Positions 43,801-52,683 of a stretch of DNA of 64,000 nt are shown here, in pieces (the stretch's first letter is position 1; every line of letters starts with the position of its first letter). Location of the stretch: contig CADBEA010000002.1 in NCBI GenBank assembly GCA_902793635.1, positions 41,309 to 105,308 on the forward strand. The letters are read 5' to 3'. The position numbers and the translations under genes were made by a program. This stretch comes from an uncultured Erysipelotrichaceae bacterium. Its GTDB lineage: Bacteria > Bacillota_I > Bacilli_A > Erysipelotrichales > Erysipelotrichaceae. The notes under the pieces are model-generated. The model was not told the origin of the DNA. It made no database searches and saw only the letters and a program-made list of their open reading frames with translations.

Positions 43801-46695
43801 ATGCGATTTGTTCAGGGAAATACGATACACGGATTCACCCTTAAAAAAGTCACCCATGTGGATGACTGTGACGGGGATCTGTATGAATTCATACATGATC
43901 AGACCGGGGCTGAAGTCTGCTGGCTGGACCGGGCTGATACAAATAAAACGTTCGCGATTGCGTTCAAGACACTGCCGCAGGACGATACCGGTGTCTTTCA
44001 TATTCTCGAGCATTCGGTGCTGAACGGCTCGAAGAAATATCCTTTGCAGGAACCGTTTGTGGAGCTGCTCAAGGGCAGTCTGCAGACTTTTCTGAATGCC
44101 TTTACCTATCCGGACAAGACGGTATATCCGGTCGCTTCCCGCAATGACAAGGATTTCATGAATCTGATTTCCGTCTATATGGACGCAGTGTTCTGTCCGG
44201 CCATCTATGACAATCCGAATATCTTCTATCAGGAAGGCTGGCATTATGAGATCCGCGATCCTGAAGAGGAGGCGGTCTATAAAGGCGTTGTCCTGAATGA
44301 AATGAAGGGTGCGTTCTCTTCCGTTGACGAGATCCTGGTGGATACGTTCAACCGGGTTCTCTTCCCGGACAACTGCTATAAATATGTATCCGGCGGCGAT
44401 CCGGCATATATCACGGATCTGTCCTATGAACAGGCACTGGCCACCCACCGGAAGTTTTATCATCCGTCCAATGCCAGAGTATTCCTGGACGGTACAATGG
44501 CTGTCGAAGACGTTCTGAAGTTCATGGATGAAGAGTACTTCTCAAAATATGAAAAAGAGGATCTGTCTTTCGTCATCCCGATGCAGAAGGAAGTCAAGGC
44601 GCAGAAATACGTCTGTGAATACGAGATTGACGCGAGTGAAAGCGAAAAGGACAAGACGCAGATCGCCATGGGCCGCATCGTTTCGACCTTTGACAATTAT
44701 GAAAAGAACATTGCCTGGAGTGCCCTGGCTTCGATCCTTGTCTCCAGCAACGAATCGCCGTTAAAGAAGGTGATCCTGGACAAAGGTCTCGGCCAGGATG
44801 TGGAACTGGAGCTCTTTGACGGCATCCAGCAGCCCTGGGTCATTCTCAATGTCCGCAATACCAATGAAGAACACTATGACCAAGTCGTTCAGACGATTCT
44901 GGAAACAGCGGAAAAACTGGTCCGGGAAGGCCTGCCGCATGAGCAGATCACGGCTTCGCTGAACCAGATGGAATTCCGCTATAAGGAAAAGCGCGAACCG
45001 GCCGGCCTGATGTACGCGCAGCGCTCATTTGATGCCTGGCTGTATGACGGCGATCCATTGACTTATCTCTGCCTTGACAATATCTTTGAAGAACTGCGGC
45101 AGAAGACGGAAACAGGCTACTTTGAAGAACTGCTGAAAGAATTCCTGCTGGACGAAGAACATCTCTGCACGGTCGTGGCTGTTCCTTCCGGTAAACTCGC
45201 GGAAGCACGTCTGAATGCCGAAAGAGAAAAACTGCAGGCTGCTCGGGAAAGCTGGTCGGACGTGCAGAAGTATATCGATCTGAACCTGAAACTGGATGCC
45301 TGGCAGGAAGCCGGCGACAGTCCGGAAGTACTTGCCACATTGCCTAAACTGACACTGGATGATCTCAATGACATGCCGGAAGACGACCCGTTTGAAGAGA
45401 AGAAGATCCGCGGTGTGCCGGTGATCCTGCATCCGGCTGAGAAGTCGGGTATTGTCTATCTCAATCTTTATTTCAATCTGGCCGGTGTGCAGAGAGAATT
45501 TCTGCCTGCGCTTGGCTTATATGCCGGTATGTTCATGTCATTGCCGACAAAACAGAAAACCGTCGAACAGCTGCAGGAAGCAGTGCGCCGTGATCTTGGC
45601 GGTCTGAACGTCTTCCTGGACTCTTTCTCGATGAAGCAGGACAACAAGGCGGTATTGCCGCTGCTTGGTGTCAGCTGCTCAGTCCTTGAAAAGAATCTGG
45701 ACAAGGCGATCGATCTGATCCTGGAAGTACTGCAGGAAACCGTCTTTGACAAAGAGCGGATCCTGCCATTGCTGAAGCAGAACAACGAAGACTTCCGGCA
45801 GGGTCTGATCATGAACGGTCATACCATGGCAATGCGGCGGGCCAGTGCCCATTTCAGTGCCGAGGGTGTCTTCCGTGAATATGTCGGCGGTATTTCGTCC
45901 GGTCTTCATGACCGTGATCTGGAAGCCCATTATGATGAGCGGATCGATGCCTTTATCAATGAATGTGAAATGTATTCGGATGTGCTGTTCGCATCTGACC
46001 GTCTGACGATCAGTATTACCGGTGAACATGAAGAACTTCTTGAAAATATGATTGAACGGCTGCATCGCTATGATGCCAATAGGGCATTGGTGCACTATCC
46101 GTTATTGAAGGAACCGAAGGAAGCCATCGTGATTCCGGCCGGTATCTCCTACAGTGCCATAGCCGGCAACCTGATCGATCACGGCGGTGAGTTCTCCGCC
46201 GGAATGCATGTCATTTCCCAGGCTCTGACCTATGACTATCTCTGGAGTGAAGTGCGCGTCAAGGGCGGTGCTTACGGAACCGGCTTCAGCGTCAACCCGA
46301 ACGGCAACTGCGGAGCATATTCCTACCGTGATCCCGATCCGCTTGCCACTTTGGAAACCTTCGCGTCAATTCCGGAATATATCCGCACCTTTGGTGAAAG
46401 CCAGGATATTACCCAGCTGATTATCGGCACGATTGCGGCAACCGAGCCGTTACTTTCACCGGCTGCCAGGATCCGTCTATCGGATGCCAGATATTTCCGT
46501 CATGTGAGCTATGAAGACCGGCTGGCAAGCAGACAGCAGATCATTCAGATGAATGTCGATACGTTCCGCTCCTATGCCGATCTGTTTGAGCAGATCGAAA
46601 AAGATACAGCTGTATGTGTCATCGGCGCCAGGGAAACGATTGCCGAACTGCCGGAAGACTTCACGGAGATTAGAATCGATGATCAGGGTGAATAG
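43801..46695 (+). CDS. M16C (PreP/pitrilysin-like) metalloprotease
   Basis: 964 aa, about the usual length for PreP-type peptidases that degrade short peptides. The inverted zinc motif HILEH (H67, E70, H71) and the distal glutamate in GVVLNEMKGAF are present. The second, non-catalytic half carries RVKGGAYGTGF. There is no signal peptide, so it is cytosolic. The ATG 43801 has GGAGG 8 nt upstream (a TTG at 43786 overlaps that site). It overlaps the following esterase gene by 17 nt. Confidence 0.94.
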   Translation: MRFVQGNTIHGFTLKKVTHVDDCDGDLYEFIHDQTGAEVCWLDRADTNKTFAIAFKTLPQDDTGVFHILEHSVLNGSKKYPLQEPFVELLKGSLQTFLNAFTYPDKTVYPVASRNDKDFMNLISVYMDAVFCPAIYDNPNIFYQEGWHYEIRDPEEEAVYKGVVLNEMKGAFSSVDEILVDTFNRVLFPDNCYKYVSGGDPAYITDLSYEQALATHRKFYHPSNARVFLDGTMAVEDVLKFMDEEYFSKYEKEDLSFVIPMQKEVKAQKYVCEYEIDASESEKDKTQIAMGRIVSTFDNYEKNIAWSALASILVSSNESPLKKVILDKGLGQDVELELFDGIQQPWVILNVRNTNEEHYDQVVQTILETAEKLVREGLPHEQITASLNQMEFRYKEKREPAGLMYAQRSFDAWLYDGDPLTYLCLDNIFEELRQKTETGYFEELLKEFLLDEEHLCTVVAVPSGKLAEARLNAEREKLQAARESWSDVQKYIDLNLKLDAWQEAGDSPEVLATLPKLTLDDLNDMPEDDPFEEKKIRGVPVILHPAEKSGIVYLNLYFNLAGVQREFLPALGLYAGMFMSLPTKQKTVEQLQEAVRRDLGGLNVFLDSFSMKQDNKAVLPLLGVSCSVLEKNLDKAIDLILEVLQETVFDKERILPLLKQNNEDFRQGLIMNGHTMAMRRASAHFSAEGVFREYVGGISSGLHDRDLEAHYDERIDAFINECEMYSDVLFASDRLTISITGEHEELLENMIERLHRYDANRALVHYPLLKEPKEAIVIPAGISYSAIAGNLIDHGGEFSAGMHVISQALTYDYLWSEVRVKGGAYGTGFSVNPNGNCGAYSYRDPDPLATLETFASIPEYIRTFGESQDITQLIIGTIAATEPLLSPAARIRLSDARYFRHVSYEDRLASRQQIIQMNVDTFRSYADLFEQIEKDTAVCVIGARETIAELPEDFTEIRIDDQGE

Positions 46696-47272
46696 TTTCC
46701 GGGCCGGAAACGAAGACCTGATCGTGCTGATCGGCGAAGAAGACAGCAATCTGCTGCCGCAGCTGAAGGAAAGCCTTCTGCTGATCGCGGTGGATGACTG
46801 GAACAGGGAGCTTTCCCCCTGGCCGGCTGAGAAAGTCTTCAAAAAAGGCGAGCCTTTCAGCGGTGAAGCGGAGGAAACGATAAAGGAACTAACAGAGATC
46901 CTGAAGCCATACCAGGGGAAATACCGGACCATGACGATTGCCGGTTATTCACTGGCCGGTCTGTTTGCCTTATACACATGCACAAAGACCGATCTGTTTG
47001 ATCAATGTCTTTCCGCCTCCGGATCGTTATGGTTTCCCTGCTGGACAGAATATCTGAAAGAACATCCGCTGCATTGCCGTAAGGTATACCTGTCCCTGGG
47101 TGACAGCGAGAAGAATACCCGCAATCCTGTGATGGCGTCAGTGGAGGACAACACGAAGCAGAGCCGTGATCTGATCGCGGCGTATGCCGAAGTGATCCTG
47201 GAAATGAATCCCGGCAATCACTTCAATGATCCACCCGGCAGAATCTATAAAGGAATTCAGTGGCTGTATTGA
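46679..47272 (+). CDS. Small alpha/beta-hydrolase (esterase-like)
   Basis: 197 aa. The nucleophile elbow GYSLAG (in TMTIAGYSLAGLFALYTC), followed by SASGSLWFP, a possible acid in LSLGDSEKNTRNP and a histidine in PGNHFNDPPGR, are in the order found in Fes/IroE-type esterases. The substrate is unknown. The start at 46679 lies inside the protease gene with GGAGA upstream; the longer open frame from 46553 is rejected as a shadow of the protease. Confidence 0.82.
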   Translation: MIRVNSFRAGNEDLIVLIGEEDSNLLPQLKESLLLIAVDDWNRELSPWPAEKVFKKGEPFSGEAEETIKELTEILKPYQGKYRTMTIAGYSLAGLFALYTCTKTDLFDQCLSASGSLWFPCWTEYLKEHPLHCRKVYLSLGDSEKNTRNPVMASVEDNTKQSRDLIAAYAEVILEMNPGNHFNDPPGRIYKGIQWLY

Positions 47273-47295
47273 TGCGGCTTGAATTCCTTATTTAA
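47250..47295 (+). terminator. Possible weak terminator
   Basis: AAGGAATTC (47250-47258) pairs with GAATTCCTT (47281-47289) across a 22-nt loop; only a weak A/T tail. Confidence 0.35.
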
Positions 47296-47306
47296 ATCTG
47301 TCATAA

Positions 47307-47321
47307 TGAGAATAGTTCTCA
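47307..47321. promoter_or_regulatory. Fur/PerR-type operator
   Basis: Inverted repeat TGAGAA-TAG-TTCTCA within ATAATGAGAATAGTTCTCA, 13 nt before the perR start. It resembles Fur/PerR boxes, suggesting autoregulation. Confidence 0.65.
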
Positions 47322-47333
47322 ATAAGGAGTGTT

Positions 47334-47738
47334 ATGCAGAGGAGACATACGCGCCAGAAACAGATCATTCAGAAGATCATCGAAGGACCGGGAAAACACA
47401 TGAAGGCCGAAGAAGTCATGGCCGTTTTAAAGCAGGAAGAGCCGGGCATCGGCATCGCGACTGTTTACCGGAATCTCAATCTTCTCTGTGAAGAAGGTGT
47501 CATTCAGAAGATCAATGAGCAGGGCCGCAGTTTCTATGACGGCAATCCCGCGCCGCATGACCATCTGTACTGCACATGCTGCGGAGAAATCTTTGACATT
47601 GTCGTATCTGAGATGAAAGATGTCGAAGAAAAAGCCGCAGCAGCGACGGGTGCTCTGATCTATTCGCATCACACAGCCTTTGAAGGAATCTGTCATAATT
47701 GTCGGAAAGACGAAGAGGAGAAAAAGCAATGGAATTAA
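47334..47738 (+). CDS. Fur-family regulator, PerR-like
   Basis: 134 aa. Winged HTH ([33 protein letters not shown]) and a dimerisation domain with the CxxC zinc site ([10 protein letters not shown]) and a second CxxC (CHNC). HDHLYC provides metal-sensing histidines. Coupling to rubrerythrin (10-nt overlap) argues for peroxide sensing (PerR) rather than iron uptake control. The ribosome site is AAGGAG, 4 nt from the ATG. Confidence 0.92.
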   Translation: MQRRHTRQKQIIQKIIEGPGKHMKAEEVMAVLKQEEPGIGIATVYRNLNLLCEEGVIQKINEQGRSFYDGNPAPHDHLYCTCCGEIFDIVVSEMKDVEEKAAAATGALIYSHHTAFEGICHNCRKDEEEKKQWN

Positions 47739-48268
47739 AAGGATCAAAGACCGAAAAGAATCTGCAGGAAGCATTTGCCGGTGAAAGCCAGGCCCGCAAC
47801 AAGTACACATATTTTGCTGAAAAAGCACGTGAGGAAGGTTACGAACAGATTGCCAACATCTTCCTTGAAACAGCCCGCAACGAACAGGAACATGCCAAGA
47901 AATGGTTCGAAGCTCTCCATGGCGGAGCTGTTCCGACAACAGCCGAGAATCTGCAGGCCGGTATCGACGGTGAAAACGGCGAATGGACCGACATGTATGT
48001 CAGAATGGCAGCCGAAGCACGTGAAGAAGGCTTCACCCGCATCGCCGCTCAGATGGACATGGTAGCCAAAGTCGAAAAGGAACATGAGGAAAGATACCAG
48101 AAGCTGCTGGATAACCTCAAAGCCGGCACTGTCTTCGCCAAGGAAGATAACGTCGTATGGCAGTGCGAGATCTGCGGTTTCACAGTAACCGGCAAGAAGG
48201 CGCCGAAGATGTGCCCGCTGTGCGGATACAAAGAGTCATTCTTCGAAATCAAGAAGGAAAACTACTAA
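47729..48268 (+). CDS. Rubrerythrin
   Basis: 179 aa peroxide reductase of anaerobes. A four-helix di-iron domain ([50 protein letters not shown]) is followed by a C-terminal rubredoxin-type Fe(Cys)4 site (CEICGF and CPLCGY). The ATG at 47729 has AGGAG 8 nt upstream; the frame is open from 47699. It forms a two-gene oxidative-stress operon with the PerR-like gene. Confidence 0.95.
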   Translation: MELKGSKTEKNLQEAFAGESQARNKYTYFAEKAREEGYEQIANIFLETARNEQEHAKKWFEALHGGAVPTTAENLQAGIDGENGEWTDMYVRMAAEAREEGFTRIAAQMDMVAKVEKEHEERYQKLLDNLKAGTVFAKEDNVVWQCEICGFTVTGKKAPKMCPLCGYKESFFEIKKENY

Positions 48269-48277
48269 GAAGCAGGA

Positions 48278-48312
48278 AACAGCTGTGAATACGAAATCAC
48301 GGCTGTTTTTTC
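48278..48312 (+). terminator. Intrinsic terminator after rubrerythrin
   Basis: ACAGCTGTGA / TCACGGCTGT (one wobble), 8-nt loop, T run. Confidence 0.85.
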
Positions 48313-48350
48313 TGTTAGAATGACAGTGATAAAAACGAAAGAGGATATCT

Positions 48351-48725
48351 ATGAAAGCTGGCACGTCGGTGATTTTTCTGCCCTGCCGTGACATTGAAAA
48401 GACACGGCATTTCTATCATGAGATACTCGGGCTCCCGATTGAGCAGAAACAGGGAGATAACCTGTATATCTTCGATACCGGATATGGCTACTGGGGCTTT
48501 GTGCAGTACCATGACGGCCGCTCGCCGCTGAGCGGACCGCAGGGCGTCTGTCTTTCTCTGAATCTGAAAGACGATCAGGCCGTGCTGCAGCACTACGAAG
48601 AACTGAAGGATTGCTGTGAAGTGTTCCGGGAGCCTTTGAAACATCAGGATTTTCCCGTCTTTTCCTTCTTCCTGAAGGATCCGGACGGCTATCTGGTGGA
48701 ATATCAGAATGTCTGGGAAGTCTGA
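48351..48725 (+). CDS. VOC (glyoxalase/bleomycin resistance-like) protein
   Basis: 124 aa, two beta-alpha-beta-beta-beta units. SVIFLPCRDIEKTRHFYHEI and the final LKDPDGYLVEYQN are standard for vicinal-oxygen-chelate enzymes; the C-terminal Glu is the usual metal ligand. The substrate is unknown. An extended -10 (TGTTAGAAT) at 48313-48321 and a GAGGA ribosome site are visible. Confidence 0.88.
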   Translation: MKAGTSVIFLPCRDIEKTRHFYHEILGLPIEQKQGDNLYIFDTGYGYWGFVQYHDGRSPLSGPQGVCLSLNLKDDQAVLQHYEELKDCCEVFREPLKHQDFPVFSFFLKDPDGYLVEYQNVWEV

Positions 48726-48745
48726 GTGTACAGACTTCTTTTTTT
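48717..48745 (+). terminator. Terminator overlapping the VOC stop codon
   Basis: GAAGTCTG-AGTGTA-CAGACTTC followed by T7. Confidence 0.88.
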
Positions 48746-48788
48746 ATGGCGGTGTGGTACACTTATCGTTGTTTATGGGAGATAGTTT

Positions 48789-50183
48789 ATGTTCGCTGAA
48801 ATCATTGATAAGATAGATTCGTTTGTCTGGGGGTGGCCGCTGATCCTGCTGCTGTTCGGGACACATATCTTTATGACCGTCCGCACCGGCTTTATTCAGA
48901 AAGATATTTTCAAGGCAATCAAAATGTCAGTGACAAAAGACGAGAATGCCGAGGGGGATGTTTCCCAGTTCGGAGCTCTGACAACCGCGCTTTCTTCGAC
49001 GATCGGCACCGGCAATATCATCGGCGTCGGAACGGCAATTGCCCTGGGCGGTCCGGGAGCCATTCTCTGGATGTGGCTGACCGGTATCTTCGGCATTGCC
49101 ACGAAGTACGCGGAAAACCTGATTGCCGTCAAATACCGTGTCCGTTCGGAAAACGGAACGATGATCGGCGGCGCCATGTATGCCCTGGACAGGGGACTGA
49201 ACATGCGCTGGCTGGGTATTGTCTTCGCGCTTCTGGCATCGGTATGCGCCTTTGGCATCGGCAATATGGTCCAGGCGAATGCCGTCGTGACCAATATCAC
49301 GCAGAACTTCAATATTTCGCCGCTGCCGGTGGCTATTGTTCTGACGGCGGTTGTCGCGCTTGTCATTCTCGGCGGCATCAAATCCATTACCAGAGTGGCG
49401 GAGAAACTGGTGCCGTTTATGGCTCTGTTCTATTTTCTCGGCTGTCTCTGGATCCTGTTCGTCAATGCGGATGTCCTGCCGGAGACAATTTCCCTGATTC
49501 TGACTTCGGCTTTCTCGCCGAAATCAATTGCCGGCGGCTTTGTCGGGGTAAGTGTCGCAGTTGCCTGCCGTTATGGTTTTGCCAGAGGTCTGTTCTCGAA
49601 TGAAGCGGGTATGGGTTCGGCTCCGCTGGTCGGCGCCGCTGCCCAGACGGCCAATCCGAAGCGCCAGGCTCTGGTTTCCATGACCGGTGTTTTCTGGGAT
49701 ACCGTCGTGATCTGTCTGATGAGCGGTCTGGTCATGGTCTCCAGCATCATCAAATATCCTGCTGTTGACGGACTGAGCGGCGACGGTGCCCTTGTTGCGA
49801 CCGGTGCTTTCTCTGTCATTCCCTATGTTGGTGTGCCGGTACTGGTTTTCGGTCTGATCACCTTTGCCTTCTCGACGATTCTCGGCTGGTATTACTATGG
49901 TGAAAGAGCCTGCGTCTATCTGTTTGGCGAAAAAGCGATCAAACCTTATAAGATTCTGTGGGTCATCTTCGTTCTTGTCGGATCCCTGGTGGAACTCAAC
50001 GTCGTCTGGAACATCGCCGATATTCTCAACGGTCTGATGGCGATTCCGAACATCATTGCGATATTGTTGCTGCATAAGGTCATTGCCAATGAGACAGAGA
50101 AATACAGCGGTGAACATATCACCGATATTGATACGGAAGAAATCCCGACCGTGCAGAATGCGGACAAAGGAATATTGGCATAA
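48789..50183 (+). CDS. Alanine/glycine:cation symporter (AGCS family)
   Basis: 464 aa, about 11 membrane helices. TTALSSTIGTGNIIGVGTAI is the family signature, followed by GPGAILWMWLTGIFGIATKY and GLFSNEAGMGSAPLVGAAAQ. It imports alanine or glycine with Na+. It is a single-gene unit between terminators. GGGAGA precedes the ATG. Confidence 0.94.
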   Translation: MFAEIIDKIDSFVWGWPLILLLFGTHIFMTVRTGFIQKDIFKAIKMSVTKDENAEGDVSQFGALTTALSSTIGTGNIIGVGTAIALGGPGAILWMWLTGIFGIATKYAENLIAVKYRVRSENGTMIGGAMYALDRGLNMRWLGIVFALLASVCAFGIGNMVQANAVVTNITQNFNISPLPVAIVLTAVVALVILGGIKSITRVAEKLVPFMALFYFLGCLWILFVNADVLPETISLILTSAFSPKSIAGGFVGVSVAVACRYGFARGLFSNEAGMGSAPLVGAAAQTANPKRQALVSMTGVFWDTVVICLMSGLVMVSSIIKYPAVDGLSGDGALVATGAFSVIPYVGVPVLVFGLITFAFSTILGWYYYGERACVYLFGEKAIKPYKILWVIFVLVGSLVELNVVWNIADILNGLMAIPNIIAILLLHKVIANETEKYSGEHITDIDTEEIPTVQNADKGILA

Positions 50184-50210
50184 AGGAGTATCTTCGGATA
50201 TTCCTTTTTT
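50182..50210 (+). terminator. Intrinsic terminator with UUCG loop
   Basis: AAAGGAGTATC-TTCG-GATATTCCTTT followed by T residues. Confidence 0.9.
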
Positions 50211-50250
50211 CATCTCTTCTGCCTCAGATGCGAAGAAGTCTGTTTTCGTA

Positions 50251-50256
50251 TATAAT
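50251..50256 (+). promoter_or_regulatory. -10 element immediately before nadK
   Basis: TATAAT followed by 7 nt and ATG 50264; no ribosome site before this ATG or before the ATG at 50279. Confidence 0.45.
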
Positions 50257-50263
50257 AGGTAAC

Positions 50264-51064
50264 ATGAACAACAATGAGATGAAGAAATTTACAATTATTA
50301 CAAGACCGGATCCGGTATCAGCCGAGCTGGGACGCACAGCTGAGACGGAATTGCAGGAACATGGCTATATCCGGGATGACAGCTGTCCCGATACCGTTTT
50401 CGTCATCGGTGGTGACGGCACATATATTCACGCCGTGCACGAAATCCTTCGCAAGGTGGGAAAACACTTTGCCAACGTCCGTTTTTACGGCATTCATACC
50501 GGCACCCTGGGTTTTTATACCGACTACCGGGATACCGATTACCGGGAATTCATGGATGCTTTCCTGAATGATCAGCTGAAAGAAAAAAGATACCGTCTGC
50601 TGCAGATGACAGCTGAGGGTATGAAGCACCATGCCATCAACGAAGTACGTATCGAAAATCCCAACCGGACCCAGATCATTGACGTCTGGATCAACGGCGA
50701 GAAGTTTGAGACGCTGCGCGGCAGCGGCGTCTGTGTCTGCACACAGCTTGGCTCGTCTGCGTTCAACCGCTCCCTGGGCGGCGCGGTGATCCAGGAAGGC
50801 CTGGACTTTATCGAACTGACGGAAATGAGCGTCATTCATCACAGTCTGTTCCGTTCCCTGCAGTCTTCGATCATTCTGAAGCCGGACACCGTCATTGAAT
50901 TCCGTTCCGAGAATTTCAAAGGCGCGATCCTGGCCTGTGATCAGGATATTTATCCGCTGGATGATCTGCATCATATTACGGTTTCTTCCGCCAAGGACAT
51001 CAACGTCAGAGTCTTGAGCGGCCGGGAGGTATCCTATTTCCATCGTCTCAAGACACTGTTCTGA
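50264..51064 (+). CDS. nadK: NAD kinase
   Basis: 266 aa from ATG 50264. Phosphorylates NAD to NADP. GGDGT (in VFVIGGDGTYIHAVHEI), GIHTGTLGFYTDYR, the NEVRI strand and GSSAFNRSLGGAVIQ cover the nucleotide and NAD sites. The first residues (MNNNEMKKFTIITRPDP) leave ATG 50279 as an alternative start. The PTS-like gene begins 14 nt downstream. The mRNA may be leaderless. Confidence 0.94.
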   Translation: MNNNEMKKFTIITRPDPVSAELGRTAETELQEHGYIRDDSCPDTVFVIGGDGTYIHAVHEILRKVGKHFANVRFYGIHTGTLGFYTDYRDTDYREFMDAFLNDQLKEKRYRLLQMTAEGMKHHAINEVRIENPNRTQIIDVWINGEKFETLRGSGVCVCTQLGSSAFNRSLGGAVIQEGLDFIELTEMSVIHHSLFRSLQSSIILKPDTVIEFRSENFKGAILACDQDIYPLDDLHHITVSSAKDINVRVLSGREVSYFHRLKTLF

Positions 51065-51078
51065 AAGAGTAGGTAGTT

Positions 51079-52638
51079 ATGCGCACCTGGCAGTCTTTTT
51101 ATGAAATACTGAAGTTTCCGCTCTGTGTGATCTTTTTTGCGGTATGTCTGATCGGCACCGGCAATCTGATGACCAATTCGGTCTATGGCGTCGCCGGCCT
51201 TTTTGACAATGAAACCGTGATCTCACTGGGCGAACTGCTGATCAAGATCGGCCAGTTCATGGTGGTCAATTTTCCGCTGCTGTTTATCGTCCGTCTCTGT
51301 ACGAGACGCGGCGGTTCAGCGGCGACAATTCTTTCCGCTCTGTGCGGCTATGTGGCATATCTTTCCACGACGATGTTCTTCGCCAATCCGAATCTGCCAT
51401 CGACTGCCTACAGCAGTATTCTCGGCCTGAGTCTGAATCGGACCAATATCGTTTCCCTGGTCGGCTCGACCCATTATCCCCTGCAGACAGGTGTCGTTGC
51501 GACAGTCATCGTTTCGGCGATCACCTTATGGTCATTCAGCAGCACCCGCAAGAAGACGGAATACGGCTTCTTCTCCTTTGTCTCAAAGGAAATGGCCTGT
51601 GTCATCCGCACTGTCTTCTTCTGTATTGTGGCCGGTATGCTGGTGTCGTATCTTTGGCCGCTGGCTGTGACATTCATCCAGCGGGTGGTGCATTTTATCG
51701 CTGTGGATACAAACAACCCGATCAATCTGGCATTGTATGGAATCTCTGAAAGAATTCTTGGTATCATGGGTCTTGGCACAATGATCCGTCAGCCGTTCTG
51801 GTATGAAATGAGCGGCGGCTCCTGGGTCAATGCGGCCGGTATCTCTGTTTCCGGTGACGTGAATATCTGGACCGCGCAGCTTTCCGCCAATGCGGTGACC
51901 GGCATGGCAGGCCGCTTCTTCACACCGTATTACATTCTGAATATCTTCGCGATGCCGGCTGTCATCTGGGCCGCCTTCACGCTGGATACCAACCCGATGG
52001 AAAAGCGCCGGATGATCCTTCTGAGTATTCTCGGCACGCTGGCTTCCCTGCTTTGGGGAACATTACTGCCGCTGGAACTTCTGCTGGTATTCCTGTGTCC
52101 GCTTCTGTTTGTCTTCCATGTCGCGTATACCGGCATTCTCTATATGGTTCTGCAGTCACTGCATATCTATCTGGGCTATCAGGCATTGGATACCCTGACC
52201 CTTACGGCAAGACCGGGTTCTCTGCCGGAGTTTATCAGCTATCTGCAGTATCCGGCCCTGGCCAGAAGCCTGATCGGGGTCGCGATTGCCGGCATTATCA
52301 CTGGCCTGCTGTATTTCCTGACGACCCGGGCGTATTTCCGCTTCATGGCCATGGATCTCTTCAAGATCGGCAGTAAGGATCTGGTCATCAACGCCGTCGT
52401 CAAAGCAGCCGGCGGCATTGAGAACATCAAGATGACACACTCTTCCATCGCCAAACTGACACTCAGTGTCTATGATCCGACCAAGGTCGACCTGCAGAGA
52501 CTGAAGCGGCTGGGTTCCTATCGGACCTACGAAAACCGGGCTGGTTTCAATATCTGTTTCGGCGCGCCAAGCACGATGATCCGCCAGGGTATTGACAGTG
52601 CTATGCGCGATGCGGTCAGAGAAGTCAATCAACTTTGA
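51079..52638 (+). CDS. PTS glucose-family EIIC with a cysteine-less EIIB-like domain
   Basis: 519 aa. About ten membrane helices of the glucose-superfamily EIIC (YVAYLSTTMFFANPNLPSTA; the RQPFWYEMSGGSW region) are followed by a C-terminal domain of about 80 residues. This has the EIIB pattern GGIENIKMTHSSIAKLTLSV and VDLQRLKRLGSYRTY. The phospho-accepting cysteine of the usual ACITRLR motif is replaced (Ser456 in HSSIAKL). It therefore cannot take phosphate from EIIA in the normal way. Either another EIIB supplies it, or it is a facilitator or sensor. It lies 5' of sugar genes (ChbG-type deacetylase, GH1). Confidence 0.82.
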   Translation: MRTWQSFYEILKFPLCVIFFAVCLIGTGNLMTNSVYGVAGLFDNETVISLGELLIKIGQFMVVNFPLLFIVRLCTRRGGSAATILSALCGYVAYLSTTMFFANPNLPSTAYSSILGLSLNRTNIVSLVGSTHYPLQTGVVATVIVSAITLWSFSSTRKKTEYGFFSFVSKEMACVIRTVFFCIVAGMLVSYLWPLAVTFIQRVVHFIAVDTNNPINLALYGISERILGIMGLGTMIRQPFWYEMSGGSWVNAAGISVSGDVNIWTAQLSANAVTGMAGRFFTPYYILNIFAMPAVIWAAFTLDTNPMEKRRMILLSILGTLASLLWGTLLPLELLLVFLCPLLFVFHVAYTGILYMVLQSLHIYLGYQALDTLTLTARPGSLPEFISYLQYPALARSLIGVAIAGIITGLLYFLTTRAYFRFMAMDLFKIGSKDLVINAVVKAAGGIENIKMTHSSIAKLTLSVYDPTKVDLQRLKRLGSYRTYENRAGFNICFGAPSTMIRQGIDSAMRDAVREVNQL

Positions 52639-52639
52639 G

Positions 52640-52665
52640 AGCTGTGGAAACACAGCTTTTCGTTT
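52640..52665 (+). terminator. Intrinsic terminator with GAAA loop
   Basis: AGCTGTG-GAAA-CACAGCT followed by TTTCGTTT. Confidence 0.88.
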
Positions 52666-52671
52666 GCGTAT

Positions 52672-52677
52672 TACAAT
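52672..52677 (+). promoter_or_regulatory. -10 element immediately before the GNAT gene
   Basis: TACAAT followed by 6 nt and ATG 52684; the only GAAGG touches the start codon, too close to serve as a ribosome site. Confidence 0.4.
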
Positions 52678-52683
52678 GAAGGT

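Noticed and set aside
43720..44463. Upstream extension of the yigZ frame (a 449-aa reading)
   Set aside because: The extra part is antisense to the well-supported M16C protease start; family alignment and promoter place the yigZ start at 43719.
46693..46712. GTTTCCGG-G-CCGGAAAC palindrome at the protease/esterase junction
   Set aside because: Lies in coding sequence of the esterase gene, has no T tail and no matching partner elsewhere; treated as chance.
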